From positions 372,001 to 436,000 of the forward strand of contig NZ_CP100355.1 of assembly GCF_024204665.1 (NCBI RefSeq): a stretch of 64,000 bases of DNA, read 5' to 3'. Shown piece after piece: positions 1 to 9,900 of this stretch. The notes under the pieces are model-generated. The model was given only the letters and a program-made list of their open reading frames with translations. It ran no database searches and was not told where the DNA came from. This stretch comes from Natronosalvus rutilus (GTDB lineage Archaea; Halobacteriota; Halobacteria; Halobacteriales; Natrialbaceae). Position 1 is the first letter of the stretch, and every line of letters begins with the position of its first letter. Both the position numbers and the translations under genes were made by a program.

Positions 1-635
1 TTCCCTGACGCGGACGCAGTGGCGGTCCCCGAGAACGAACCGACCAGGTGTTCGAGCAGTCGATCGACGGCCGCCTCGAGTTCGTCGGTGTAGGCCGACC
101 CGGTGACCGCCTCGAGGTCGTCGACGAGCGTCTCTCGCACCGCCGTGCGCTCGACGGCCAGCCGACGAGCGACGGGCGCTCTGGAGTGGCGCCCAAGACG
201 CCGCTCGAGCGCCCGTCGCTGGTAGTGCTCGAGCAGCGGCTCGAGCGTCTCCCGGCGGCGAAGGTCGCAGCGGTGGGTGTCGATCGAGTTCGTTCCGGCG
301 AGCAACACCGCCTCGCGGCCGTTAGTGTAGATCGCTCGATCGACCCCGGTTTCGGCGAGGCACGTCCCGAGCGCTGAGAGGCGATCGCTCGAGGGAAACG
401 CGCTCGCCGAGTCGACGGCCACGAACAGTGCGGGGGTCGCCTCGATCGAACAGACGTACTCGAGTGTGGTTCCCGCCACCGAGACGTTCCGCCGGCAGTC
501 CTGGATGGTGTCCCAGCCGAGGGCGCTCAACAGCATGTCGACGATCGGCGTCGTTTCGGTCAGTGTCTCCGGCGGCGCGGCTTCACACAGGAGCCGTGTC
601 CGGGTAACGAACGTCTCGAGAGAATGGGGAGGCAT
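1..635 (-). CDS. Restriction-endonuclease-fold (HsdR_N-like) protein, C-terminus cut by window edge
   Basis: The frame is open from an ATG at 635 to the left edge, about 211 residues, so the C-terminus is missing. Near residue 35 it reads MLLSALGWD, then a strand pair ending in LFVAVDSA, and later the segment IYTNGRE. This is the layout of the N-terminal nuclease domain of type I restriction subunits and related stand-alone haloarchaeal proteins (pLLealGWd, then a catalytic strand, then LTNGr). The usual E-x-K of the catalytic strand is replaced by V-D-S, and the expected D-Y reads E-Y, so nuclease activity is doubtful. The C-terminal part is Arg/Leu-rich and looks helical. The gene diverges from the transducer gene. 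Possible TATA-like elements lie at 661-668 and 680-688. No methylase or specificity subunit is visible beside it, so I do not call a restriction system. Confidence 0.6.
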   Translation of the reverse strand, partial: MPPHSLETFVTRTRLLCEAAPPETLTETTPIVDMLLSALGWDTIQDCRRNVSVAGTTLEYVCSIEATPALFVAVDSASAFPSSDRLSALGTCLAETGVDRAIYTNGREAVLLAGTNSIDTHRCDLRRRETLEPLLEHYQRRALERRLGRHSRAPVARRLAVERTAVRETLVDDLEAVTGSAYTDELEAAVDRLLEHLVGSFSGTATASASG

Positions 636-738
636 GTGCGCTCAGTGGGGAATACTCGGGTAGATATCCCGGGCTGACAACTTAAACGACACTGTTCGTC
701 GAAGACCTGTTCTCAGTCGTGATAATCACGGGAGAGGA

Positions 739-744
739 TTTATT
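739..744 (+). promoter_or_regulatory. TATA-like box of the transducer gene
   Basis: TTTATT lies about 28 nt before the ATG at 770, the spacing expected for a leaderless haloarchaeal transcript. It supports 770 over the upstream in-frame GTG at 719, because 719 would lie upstream of the box. Confidence 0.5.
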
Positions 745-769
745 GTGGGTGATAGCTGTCTATGACCGT

Positions 770-3379
770 ATGTTAGGTCCGGTCCGAAAAGTCATTCCCA
801 AATTCATCAGACGCCGATACGCACTCAAGTTCGCTATAGTGCTTCTCGTCATCGGTCTGTCTGTGGGTGCAATGGGGTATCTAGGGACGAATCAAATCGC
901 GAGTGAAGTACAGTCGCAGGTGCAGAACGATTCCGCAGAGTTGGCACAGCAAGAGGCTCGGAACGTCGACAAGTGGAATCAACTGAACATACAGGAACAC
1001 CAGTCACTGGAGTCCTCGGTGGGAACGGGCGAACAGGTACGGCTGGTCGCCGCCCGGAATTCCATCTCAGGCGGCCATAGCGTCCACTACGTCAACCTAA
1101 ACGACAACGTGACGAACAGTACGGTTGATGCGCTTCACGGAAAGGCACCGGCAGAGATTGCCCAGGAGCACAAGACCGAGGACGGTGGGATTGCCTGGGC
1201 AGCAGAGCTGGGCAGAATCGAACCCAACTACGAGAGCAACCGCGATACGCTGCAATCAGGCGGACAGGTATTCGGAGAGCCGGTTTCGAACTTCGACACC
1301 AACGTCGCGGTCGTGCCACACGTTTCGACCGACGGGACGCCGGTGTTGAGCTACGTTTCGAGCGTTGACGGGAAAAACGAGTTCCTGGTAGTGTCGCTCG
1401 AGATGAGCGCGTACGCAGAGGAGATGATCCACACCGAAAACGAGGGTCGAATCTCGTTCATCGTCAGGGAGACTGGCGACGGCGCCCAGGTCGTCATGGA
1501 CCCGAGCGAAAACGCCTACTTCGAGGACTACTCGACGAAAGATATCAACTTCAGTGCAGTCGGAACCGAGGGCGAGCACTTCTCGACCGAGGAGCCAAAC
1601 GACGCACTGGCGTCCGCCGTTGGCGGCGATTACGGAAACGAACCGTACATCGGCGCGACGGCTCGTGTCACTGAGGGCAGTCCGTTCCTCGTCGTCGTCC
1701 ACACGCCCGAATCCGAGGCGTTCGGCTTCGTGCAGGACGTTCAGCAGTACGGTATCTACGCCTCCATCGGTGGCATCCTGTTCGTGATGCTCATCGGCGG
1801 CGTCATCGGGCGCAACACCTCGCGCTCGATCGACCGACTCACGACGAAAGCCGAGCGGATGGAAGAAGGCGACCTCGACGTCGAGTTCGAGACCCAGCGC
1901 GTCGACAGCATCGGTCGGCTCTACGCCGGATTCGCCAACATGCGCGACTCGCTGAAAAACCAGATCCAGAACGCTCAGAATGCCCGCGAGGAAGCCGAAC
2001 AGGCCCGCGCGGAGACCGAGGCGATCAACCGCCACCTCGAGGCGAAAGCCGACGAGTACCGCGCGGTCATGCAAGAGACCGCCGAAGGTGACCTCACTGC
2101 CCGGATGGACGCCGACACAGACAACGAGGCGATGGAAGACATCGCCCTCGAGTTCAACGCGATGGTCGCCGAACTCGAAGAGACCACCGCCGGCGTCAAA
2201 GCCTTCGCGACGGACGTCGCGACCGCCAGCGAGCAGGTCACCGCCTCGAGCGAGGAAGTTCGCTCCGCCAGCGAACAGGTCACCGAATCCGTCCAGGAGA
2301 TTTCCGACGGCGCCGAGCGCCAGAACCAGAGCCTCCAGTCGGTCAACCACGAGATGAACGGCCTCTCGACGACGATCGAACAGATCGCGGCCTCCTCGAA
2401 CCAGGTGGCCGACATCGCCGAACGTACCGCCCAGACGGGCAAACGTGGGCGCGATGCCGCCCAGGACGCTATCGAGGGGATGGCCGAGATCGAATCTGAG
2501 TCCCAGTCCGCAGTCGAGGAGATCGAACGACTCGAGGCGGAGATGGAACAGATCGACGAACTCATCGAGTTCATCACCGAGGTCGCCGAGCAGACCAACA
2601 TGCTGGCGCTGAACGCCAACATCGAGGCCGCTCGCTCGGGCGACTCCGGCGAGGGATTCTCCGTGGTCGCTGGCGAGGTCAAAGAACTGGCCGAGGAGAC
2701 GAAGACCGCGGCCGAAGACATCGAGGAGCGACTCGAGGCGATCCAGAACCAGACCGAGCAGACGGCGACCGAGGTGCAGTTGACCAGCGACCGGGTGGCC
2801 GAACACACCGACTCGGTACAGCGGGCGGCCACTGCGCTGGACGAGATCGCCGACTACGCCGGCGAGACCAACGTGGGCGTCCAAGAGATTTCGGCGGCGA
2901 GTGAAGAACAGGCGGCGTCGACCCAGGAAGTTGTCTCGATGGTCGACGAGGCGGCGACCATCTCCGAGGAGACAACCGCCGAGAGCGAGAACGTCGCTGC
3001 TGCGGCCGAAGAGCAGACCACGGCCCTGACCGAGGTCTCTCGCAGCGCGAGCGACCTTGCGAACCAGGCGGCACAGCTCTCGGAGGCGCTCGACCGGTTC
3101 GACACCGAGATTGGACCGGGCCAGGTGGTCGACGCCGAGACGGCGGTCCCTGTCGCGGGGACTGACGACCCGACACCGCTTCCCGAGACCGGATCGGAAC
3201 CATCGCTCGAGGACGAATCGACATCTGAACCGGTCGACGATGCGTCCGAGTCCCTCGAAGACCAGCGAGTCGACGCCGACGAAACTGACGACGTCGAACG
3301 AGCGGACGACACTGCGTCGGGCGAGGGCCAGGGCGATGACGACCCGTCGGACGTCTTCACCTTTGGCGGGGAGAACTAG
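770..3379 (+). CDS. Methyl-accepting chemotaxis transducer (Htr-type)
   Basis: This is a membrane receptor of 869 residues. The first transmembrane helix is at about residues 14-36, followed by an external sensor region to about residue 320 that probably has a Cache-like fold. A second helix lies near 326-347, then a HAMP domain starting at [20 protein letters not shown], a second HAMP-like unit, and a long coiled-coil signalling domain. The conserved hairpin tip is at about residues 601-640 and includes [22 protein letters not shown]. The C-terminal 90 residues are acidic and probably disordered. I prefer the ATG at 770 because of the TATA element at 739-744; a GTG at 719 would add 17 residues. 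The gene faces the che operon tail to tail, so it is a likely receptor for the CheA encoded here. The first ~700 nt are visibly richer in A+T than the signalling half. The ligand cannot be read from the sequence. Confidence 0.9.
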   Translation: MLGPVRKVIPKFIRRRYALKFAIVLLVIGLSVGAMGYLGTNQIASEVQSQVQNDSAELAQQEARNVDKWNQLNIQEHQSLESSVGTGEQVRLVAARNSISGGHSVHYVNLNDNVTNSTVDALHGKAPAEIAQEHKTEDGGIAWAAELGRIEPNYESNRDTLQSGGQVFGEPVSNFDTNVAVVPHVSTDGTPVLSYVSSVDGKNEFLVVSLEMSAYAEEMIHTENEGRISFIVRETGDGAQVVMDPSENAYFEDYSTKDINFSAVGTEGEHFSTEEPNDALASAVGGDYGNEPYIGATARVTEGSPFLVVVHTPESEAFGFVQDVQQYGIYASIGGILFVMLIGGVIGRNTSRSIDRLTTKAERMEEGDLDVEFETQRVDSIGRLYAGFANMRDSLKNQIQNAQNAREEAEQARAETEAINRHLEAKADEYRAVMQETAEGDLTARMDADTDNEAMEDIALEFNAMVAELEETTAGVKAFATDVATASEQVTASSEEVRSASEQVTESVQEISDGAERQNQSLQSVNHEMNGLSTTIEQIAASSNQVADIAERTAQTGKRGRDAAQDAIEGMAEIESESQSAVEEIERLEAEMEQIDELIEFITEVAEQTNMLALNANIEAARSGDSGEGFSVVAGEVKELAEETKTAAEDIEERLEAIQNQTEQTATEVQLTSDRVAEHTDSVQRAATALDEIADYAGETNVGVQEISAASEEQAASTQEVVSMVDEAATISEETTAESENVAAAAEEQTTALTEVSRSASDLANQAAQLSEALDRFDTEIGPGQVVDAETAVPVAGTDDPTPLPETGSEPSLEDESTSEPVDDASESLEDQRVDADETDDVERADDTASGEGQGDDDPSDVFTFGGEN

Positions 3380-3472
3380 CGGAACGTCACGTTCGAGGCC
3401 CCGCTCCAGTGCCGTGGCGATACGCTCGAACACCGCGGCGATGCGGTCGGACCATTGATAGAGCTATTGTAG

Positions 3473-3619
3473 TGTTTGGAATTGTTCAGTGAACAGGAGC
3501 CTGGTGGCCGTGTGTCTGGGAGCGATACCAGAACGACCGCCAGATCGGCCTCCCTCGTCATCGACGACGTCGAGGCGTTCGTCGAGACGAACACGTCAGT
3601 CCGGACGTTGCTTCGGTAG
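3473..3619 (+). other. Possible gene remnant between the transducer and cheR
   Basis: An open frame of 48 codons lacks an ATG but ends with a run of typical haloarchaeal codons (residues ASLVIDDVEAFVETNTSVRTLLR, stop at 3617-3619). It looks like the tail of a degraded gene rather than random sequence. The rest of the 3380-3640 interval is more A+T-rich and has no convincing gene. I do not recognise the family. Confidence 0.15.
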
Positions 3620-3640
3620 CCAGCTCGACACCGGAAGAGG

Positions 3641-4489
3641 TCAGTTGGTCGACTCGGAGTTCATCGAGATCCCCACCGGGCCCTCTCGCTGGTAGATCCG
3701 AAGTCTGCCGTCGGTAATCGCGAACGCGGACTTGAGCGTCGGCGGGATCGTCTCTGCCTTGCCGATGACGAGGTAGCCGTCGGCCCGAAGCGATCGGGCG
3801 ATGGTCTCGAGCATCGACTGCTTGTACGCGTTGTCGATGTAGATAAACAGATTCCGGCAGATTACGAGGTCGAATCCTGACTTCGCCTCGCCGTTGATGA
3901 GGTCGTGTCGATCGAACGTGATCGGCCGGGCGACGGACTCGCGCACCCGGTAGGTCTCGTTCGACGGGTCGTGGTCGACGTACCGATGGTAGTCGTTCAA
4001 AAACTCGAGCTGGTCGCCAAGGTCGACCGTCCTGGATTCGGTGTACGTCCGTTCGCGCGCGGTCTCGAGGGCCGGCTCGCTGATGTCGGTCGCAAGGATG
4101 TGGATCGACGATTCGTCGATCTGGTCGTCGTCGTGGGCGAGCATCGACAGCGAGTACGGTTCGCGGCCGTCGGCACACGCGGCGCTCCAGATGTGGACGC
4201 TCTCGTGGCGCTCGGTCAGCGTCCGGAGCACGTCGCGGATCCCCTCCCAGACGTCAGGGTTACGAAAGAAGCCGGTGACATTGATGCTCAGCGAGTCGAG
4301 CAGCGCCCGTTGCTCGTCCGCCTCCGACCGCAGCAATTCGAAGTACTCCTCGTAGCTGTCACTGCCGGTTCGGCGCATCCGCGAGGAGACCCGCCGGTCG
4401 AGGTAACTCGTGTTGTAGTGGCTCGTCGCGAAAGCCAGCTCCGCCTCGACGTACTCGAGGAGGCGTTCGAACGCCGGGTCGGTGCTCAC
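3641..4489 (-). CDS. cheR: Chemotaxis protein methyltransferase CheR
   Basis: It transfers methyl groups from S-adenosylmethionine to glutamates of transducers during adaptation. The protein has 282 residues, normal for the family. The N-terminal helical CheR_N region (about 1-75) has the receptor-facing Arg-rich stretch YLDRRVSSRMRR. The SAM-binding domain carries WSAACADGREPYS (family consensus SAGCSTGEEPYS), the ATDIS strand and VICRNLFIYI. The start overlaps the end of cheD by 4 nt (ATGA), and it is the last gene of the operon. Confidence 0.95.
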   Translation of the reverse strand: MSTDPAFERLLEYVEAELAFATSHYNTSYLDRRVSSRMRRTGSDSYEEYFELLRSEADEQRALLDSLSINVTGFFRNPDVWEGIRDVLRTLTERHESVHIWSAACADGREPYSLSMLAHDDDQIDESSIHILATDISEPALETARERTYTESRTVDLGDQLEFLNDYHRYVDHDPSNETYRVRESVARPITFDRHDLINGEAKSGFDLVICRNLFIYIDNAYKQSMLETIARSLRADGYLVIGKAETIPPTLKSAFAITDGRLRIYQREGPVGISMNSESTN

Positions 4490-5001
4490 AACTCGGTCAC
4501 TCCGTGCTCACCGTTGGCCGTCCGAACGATAAGTGCACCGGTTCCGGGAGTGAATTCAACCGTCCGACCGTGTTTTCCGCCGACATCTTCGGCGATCAAG
4601 GGGACGCCGAGTTTCTCGAGTTCGATCTTCGCGGCGTAGACGTTTCGCTGGCCGACGCCGTCGCCGAAGCTCTCGAACTGGAACATGTCGCTCCCGCCGG
4701 CGATCTTGGCCTCGACGGAGGTGTAGCTGGCACCGCGTTCGACCATCCGCCGCAGGAGGGCTCGGATGGCCGTGTCAGCGTACTTACCGGGCTTGACGTC
4801 GCTATTGTCGGCGGTGTCACCGTCCGGGAGCATAACGTGCGCGAGACCGCCGATGTCGGAGTCCGGATCGTACAGCGCGACGGCGAGACACGAACCCAGT
4901 CCGTAGGATTTCAGCGTGTCCTCGCCCTCGCTGACGACGAGTTCAGAGATACCGACCTGCACCGGTTCGGGGACCCCCGGTTCGGTTCCGTACGTCTTCA
5001 T
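4486..5001 (-). CDS. cheD: Chemoreceptor glutamine deamidase CheD
   Basis: CheD converts receptor glutamines to glutamates and forms a complex with CheC in archaeal and Bacillus-type adaptation. The 171-residue protein has the catalytic Cys38 in GLGSC and His55 in GLAHVMLP, then KYADTAI and the C-terminal GGKHGRT motif, all typical. It overlaps the upstream double CheC and the downstream cheR by 4 nt each, so translation is probably coupled. Confidence 0.95.
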   Translation of the reverse strand: MKTYGTEPGVPEPVQVGISELVVSEGEDTLKSYGLGSCLAVALYDPDSDIGGLAHVMLPDGDTADNSDVKPGKYADTAIRALLRRMVERGASYTSVEAKIAGGSDMFQFESFGDGVGQRNVYAAKIELEKLGVPLIAEDVGGKHGRTVEFTPGTGALIVRTANGEHGVTEL

Positions 5002-6230
5002 TCTACGTCTCCGAATTCGGCCGTCGTCGGCGTCTCCTCGATGCGGTCGACGTCGAGGTCGTTCAGTGCACGTTCCAGGTCTCGCTCGTCGGGGATGGCG
5101 TAGATGTCACAGTCGAACTCGCGCCCGTCGGCCATCACCTGGGTATCGAAGACGAACGCGAACTCCTGGTTCTCGCCCAGCTGGATGATGACAGGGTCGA
5201 CGGCGGCGGCGCCGATGTCGTGGATGAACTCCGGCGGCGAGTGATCGATCGTCGTGTCGAGGACGTTCGCCCAGCCGTCGAGGAAGCCACTGGCCATGAT
5301 GTTCCCGAGTTCCGTGATGGCGCTTCGTTCCATCTCGCCGAATCCCTCCTCGTCGTCGGTCTCCATCGGCACCATCGCGTCGACGATCTCGTGTGCGGAC
5401 TCCTCGTCGAACAGGAACAGGAGGTACCCACTCGGCGTACCGTCGAACTCGAAGGCAACCCCGACGAGGCGCTCGTTCGGGACGGACGCGGGAATAGCCT
5501 CGAGCGAGACGAAGTTCAGGCGTCGAATCTCGACGCTCGTCTCGATGCCGGTGAGCGTCGTCGCCGTCTTCGCCACCTCCTCGGCGCCCTGCTCGGCCAT
5601 CCGGTCGAAGCCGTCGAGCTTGTCGTACTCGATCCCGTCGCTGGTGCGCAGTCGCTCGAGCAGGCTCGCCATGGAGTCGCGAGCGGGGAACAGGTAGTGG
5701 CTGAAACTGAGTTCGGTGCCGACGGCGTTGATGTGACTCTGGAAGAGCAGGGCCATGTCACCCTTGCCAGGAGCCTCGTCGATGTCGCCGAAGAAGGGCT
5801 CGGCGGTCGCCCCCTCGATGAACTGCGGCGTCGAGACGTCGATCACGGTCTCGAGGACGTCGGCCCAGCCGTCGATGAACCCGCTGTTCATCACCTGCCC
5901 GACCTCGGTGGCGGCGCTCACGCTCATCTCGTCGAACTCCTCGACGTCGGCCTCGGCGATCAGCATCTCGACGATGCGGAGCGCGCTGTTGCGATCGAAG
6001 ACGACGACCGAGTGGCCGTCGAGGCCGCCGCTGAGTCTGACGCGAATCCCGACCTTCTCGGTGCCGTCCTCGAAGTCGTGGCGAATCTCCTCGCCGCGCA
6101 TGAAGTTGAGCTTCGTGACGCCGACTTGCGTCTCGACGCCGGTCATCTTCGTCAGCCGACCGGCCGCCAGCCCGGCGCCTTCTCGGGCCATCCGGTAGAA
6201 CGTGCCGAGAGCGTTGACGTCGAGTTTCAT
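4998..6230 (-). CDS. cheC: CheC-family chemotaxis protein with two CheC domains
   Basis: The 410-residue protein has two tandem CheC/FliY-like repeats of about 200 residues, each roughly as long as the single-domain CheC encoded next to it. CheC proteins dephosphorylate CheY-P and bind CheD. The active-site signature is E-x-x-N. The second repeat has it intact (TELGNIMASGF near residue 305). In the first repeat the matching place reads TEVGQVMNSGF, with Gln in place of Asn, so that half may be inactive or may only bind. The gene overlaps both neighbours by 4 nt. Haloarchaea often carry several CheC paralogues, and this one resembles the long form. Confidence 0.9.
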   Translation of the reverse strand: MKLDVNALGTFYRMAREGAGLAAGRLTKMTGVETQVGVTKLNFMRGEEIRHDFEDGTEKVGIRVRLSGGLDGHSVVVFDRNSALRIVEMLIAEADVEEFDEMSVSAATEVGQVMNSGFIDGWADVLETVIDVSTPQFIEGATAEPFFGDIDEAPGKGDMALLFQSHINAVGTELSFSHYLFPARDSMASLLERLRTSDGIEYDKLDGFDRMAEQGAEEVAKTATTLTGIETSVEIRRLNFVSLEAIPASVPNERLVGVAFEFDGTPSGYLLFLFDEESAHEIVDAMVPMETDDEEGFGEMERSAITELGNIMASGFLDGWANVLDTTIDHSPPEFIHDIGAAAVDPVIIQLGENQEFAFVFDTQVMADGREFDCDIYAIPDERDLERALNDLDVDRIEETPTTAEFGDVE

Positions 6231-6832
6231 GCGGGGTGCACGTCAATGCCGTTGACCATCTCGACGAACTCCTCGAGCTCCGGGAAGGCGTAGATTTCCG
6301 CCTCGATCTGATAGCTCGGCACCGAGAGATCGGAGTCGAAGAAGAGCGCGAGGTCGTCCCCGCCGAGCCCGGCCGTTCGAACGACGATGTCGCCGGCCGG
6401 CGCGTAGACGAGTTGTGGGGCGGCGATGTCGATCGCGCGCCCGAGCACGTCGGCCCAGCCGTCGATGAACCCGCTGGCCATCATGTTGCCCATCTCCTCG
6501 ACGGCGCTTCGGGCCATCTTCCCGGAGACGTTCGACATGTCGTCGACGACGTCGCGAAGCATGATCGCGGTGATCTTCTTCGCACTCGCCTCGGGAAAGA
6601 GGATGAGGATGTGTCCGTGGGGCGGGTCGAGCAACCGAACCCGGACGCCGACGCGCTTGCCTGGCTCGAGCTGGCTCTGGATGTCATCGACGTCGATGAA
6701 GTTCGTCTTCGTGACCTCCATCTGGGCGTCTTCGCCAGTTAGTTTGCTCATGTTGTCGGCGACGCCGTTCGTTCCGACCTTCGCCATTTCGTTGATAAAG
6801 CTCAGCTTCCGAATGTCGACCATCATCGTCAT
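6227..6832 (-). CDS. cheC: Chemotaxis protein CheC, single domain
   Basis: This is a probable CheY-P phosphatase and CheD partner of 201 residues. The signature SAVEEMGNMMASGFIDGWADVL contains an intact E-x-x-N. A strong Shine-Dalgarno GGAGGT lies about 9 nt before the ATG at 6832 and sits inside the last codons of the preceding 40-aa ORF, whose stop is only 3 nt upstream. Starting at the third residue Met (6826) is also possible. It overlaps the double CheC downstream by 4 nt. Confidence 0.92.
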   Translation of the reverse strand: MTMMVDIRKLSFINEMAKVGTNGVADNMSKLTGEDAQMEVTKTNFIDVDDIQSQLEPGKRVGVRVRLLDPPHGHILILFPEASAKKITAIMLRDVVDDMSNVSGKMARSAVEEMGNMMASGFIDGWADVLGRAIDIAAPQLVYAPAGDIVVRTAGLGGDDLALFFDSDLSVPSYQIEAEIYAFPELEEFVEMVNGIDVHPA

Positions 6833-6835
6833 AGA

Positions 6836-6958
6836 TTAGGTACCTCCGTGTGCGTTGTCGAGTTCGTTCGTCGTGTCCGTAGCCGGTGTCTCTTTCGAGA
6901 GGGGGTTCGCGCCCGACCGTCCGTCACTCTCGGTGTAGGTGTGTATGCTCATGCTCAT
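6836..6958 (-). CDS. Small 40-residue ORF between cheA and cheC
   Basis: Its ATG overlaps the cheA stop as ATGA, it runs 40 codons, and it ends with TAA three bases before the cheC ATG. It therefore exactly fills the only gap in the operon. The predicted peptide starts MSMSIHTYTESDGRSGANPL and is hydrophilic, rich in Thr, Asn and Glu, with no membrane segment. Its final codons GGA GGT form the Shine-Dalgarno sequence of cheC. It could be a real microprotein or a translational coupler that carries ribosomes from cheA to cheC. Only the sequence layout supports it. Confidence 0.45.
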   Translation of the reverse strand: MSMSIHTYTESDGRSGANPLSKETPATDTTNELDNAHGGT

Positions 6959-9900
6959 AGTGTATTGACGTCGAGGATCGTAACCACTTCCCCCCGGCCA
7001 CGAACCGTCGCCCCGCTCAAACCTGGAAGCCCACCCATGAACCCCTCGAACGGCTTGATGACGACCTCCTGTTGTCCATGGACGACGTCGCAGTGAAGGG
7101 CGACCGACCGGACGTCGTCCCGGATTCGGATCACCATTCCGTCGTCGGGGTCGGACGACTCCGGCGTCTCGAGTCGCTCCGCGAGTTCCACGACGGGAAC
7201 GGGCGAGTCGCTCGAGGGAATCACCGGATTGCCATCGACGGTCTCGACGGTCCGCGCGTCGTCGATGTCCTGGACGGCCTTGATCGGGACGCCGAACTCC
7301 TCGCCGCCGATCTCGAAGAACAGGACGTCGGCGATGGCGACCGTCACGGGGAGTTCCATCGTGATCGTCGTCCCCTCGCCGGGGTCGCTGTCGACCGAGA
7401 CGGTGCCGTCGAGGTCCTCGATCGTCCGCTTGACGACGTCCATCCCGACGCCACGGCCGCTCACGTCCGTCACCTCCGTCGCCGTCGAGAGACCGGGGTG
7501 GAACACCAGGTCGTAGACCTCGTCGTCGTCCAGGTCCGCGGCCTCGTCGGCCGCGAGGACGTCGGCGTCGACGGCCGCCTCTCGCAACTCCTCGGCGTCG
7601 AGGCCGCGACCGTCGTCGTGAATCCGAATCTGCACGCGGTCGCGGGCCCGCTCGGCCGTGAGTCGGACCGTCCCCTCACGGGGTTTTCCGACCTCCTCAC
7701 GGACCGACGGCGCCTCGATACCGTGATCGACCGCGTTCCGAACCAGGTGGATGAGCGGGTCGCCGATCCGGTCGAGGATACTGCGGTCGAGTTCGACCGA
7801 CTCGCCCTCGGTCTCGAAAGTGACTGCCTTGTCCTGGTCGCGCGCGATGTCCCGAACCGTCCGGGGCAATCGGTTGGCGACCGTCTCGAGAGGGACCAGT
7901 CGGACGTCCATCACCGTGTCCTGGAGTTCGGCGGTGATGTCGTCCAGGTCGTCGAGCTCTCGACGCAGCGTCTTCGGGTCGTCGTCCTGCTCGATGGTGT
8001 GACGGAGGCGAACACGGGCGGTGACGAGTCCCTCGACGAGGTTGAGGAGCGTGTCGACCTGATCGATGTCGACGCGGATCGACTGCGCCTGCTCGGCGTT
8101 CGATTCCGAATCCGCCTCCTCGTCCGTTTCGGGCACGCCGACGTCCGGAATCGGCATCGTCGGAACGTCCTCGTAGACGCGGTTTGATTCCGCGGCGGTC
8201 GCGTCCCCACCGTCTCTGTTCTCTGCAGCGCCGAACGCAGCGGTACTCGACGCGTCCGCACCGGCCGCGATGCCATCCCCCGGAGCGGAGTCGACGGCTT
8301 CGACGTCGAGATCGTCGGGATCGCCAAGGTCGTCGGCGTCGCCAAGGTCATCGAGAGTATCGAAATCGTCGAAGTCCTCGAGGTCGTCGGCGTCCATCGC
8401 AGACGCCTCGAGTCCACCGTCGTCCTCGAACGCGTACGCGTCGTCCGCATCCGCGTCGACGTCGAACGCCGTCGGTGCCGGCTGGTCGCCCACGAACGCG
8501 GTATCGTCCGGCGTCTCGAGGTCTCCGTCCAGGTCGTGGTCGTGGTCCTCATCGACGTCGACGTCGGCCTCGAGCGCCGAGTCGTCCAACGAGACGTCCT
8601 GTTCGTCCTCGAGTGCCGAATCGTCGACCGGATCGAATCCGAAGTCGACCGCGAAGTCGTCCTCGACTTCGTCTCGATCGATCGACTCGAGTCCCAGGTC
8701 GTTCTCGAGGTCCAGATCCTCATCCTCCAAGCCCAGAGCATCATCTTCGAGGCTCATTTCCTCGTCTTCGAGGTCCAGATCCTCATCCTCGAGAGCAACA
8801 CCCTCGACATCCCGATCCGTTCCAGAATCGTCAACTGCGGAATCGTCGCCGAAACTCGATTCGGAATCGTCCGTCCCGTCGTCCGTTTCACCGAAGTCGA
8901 CGCCGTCGAGGGCGGCAACGTCGGCCTCCTCGAGTTCGTCGGCTCCCTCGGCGTCCGTCGCTCGCGGCTCGAGCGAATCGGTGTCGGACGCCTCGACGGG
9001 TTGTTCTGCGGCGCTGTCGTCCGCGTCCAGGTCGAGGTCCGCATCGTCGAACGCGAACGCCTCGAAGTCGTCGTCAGTTGGGACGATCGAGTCGTCGGCG
9101 CCAGCCGGTGTCGAACCCGTCTCCGTTCCCGTCTCCGTCTCCTCATCTGACTGTGCTTCCGCATCCGATTCCACACCCACATCCGACGACAGCTCCACCG
9201 GAGCGTCGTCCAGGTCGGACGACTTGGCGGCCGCCACCTCGCTATCGGCGTCCGTCCGTTCGACGCCCTCATCACTGGTCTCCTCGGCGTCGCTCCCGAG
9301 GTCCACGTCGTCGAACTCTTCGTCAAATTCGGCCCCGAACTCGTCTTCGACCTCGAGGAAACTATTGTCGTCGACGTCGACGTCGTCGCCGAGCAATTCG
9401 TCCATGTCGACCTCGTCGTCGCTGTCGAACTCGTCGAACTCGAGTTCCTCGAGTTCGTCCTGGAGTTCGTCGAAGCCGACCATCTCGACCTCGTTTTTGA
9501 GTTCGGCGAACACCGCACTGGCGTCGTCGGCGTCGTCAGCATCGTCAGCGTCGGCTACCTCTTCGCGATCGTCCACACCGCCACCGCTCGCGGACTCCGC
9601 ATCCGCTGACTCGGCGGCGATAGCCCTGTCGGTGGGGCCCGATTCCGCCTCCGAATCGTCGGCGTCGCCTTCCGGTGGGGCGTCCGCCGATGCCGATTCG
9701 CCGAGCAGGTCGTCGAACGACCCCGCATCGCCCATCTCGTCGAACGCATCGAGGTCCTCGCCCTCGACCTCCTCGACCATCGCGTCGAGATCGTCGAACT
9801 CGTCGAACTCCTCGAGCAGTTCGTCGACCGAGAGGTTCTGCGCGTCGGTCGAGGAAAGGCCCTCGACGTCGTCTGCGGTGAGCGACTCGTCGACCGCGTC

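Noticed and set aside
1256-3433. 725-residue open frame antisense to the transducer
   Set aside because: Composition follows the third-codon G/C bias of the transducer. Its only protein-like part, near 3400, is too short to support a gene.
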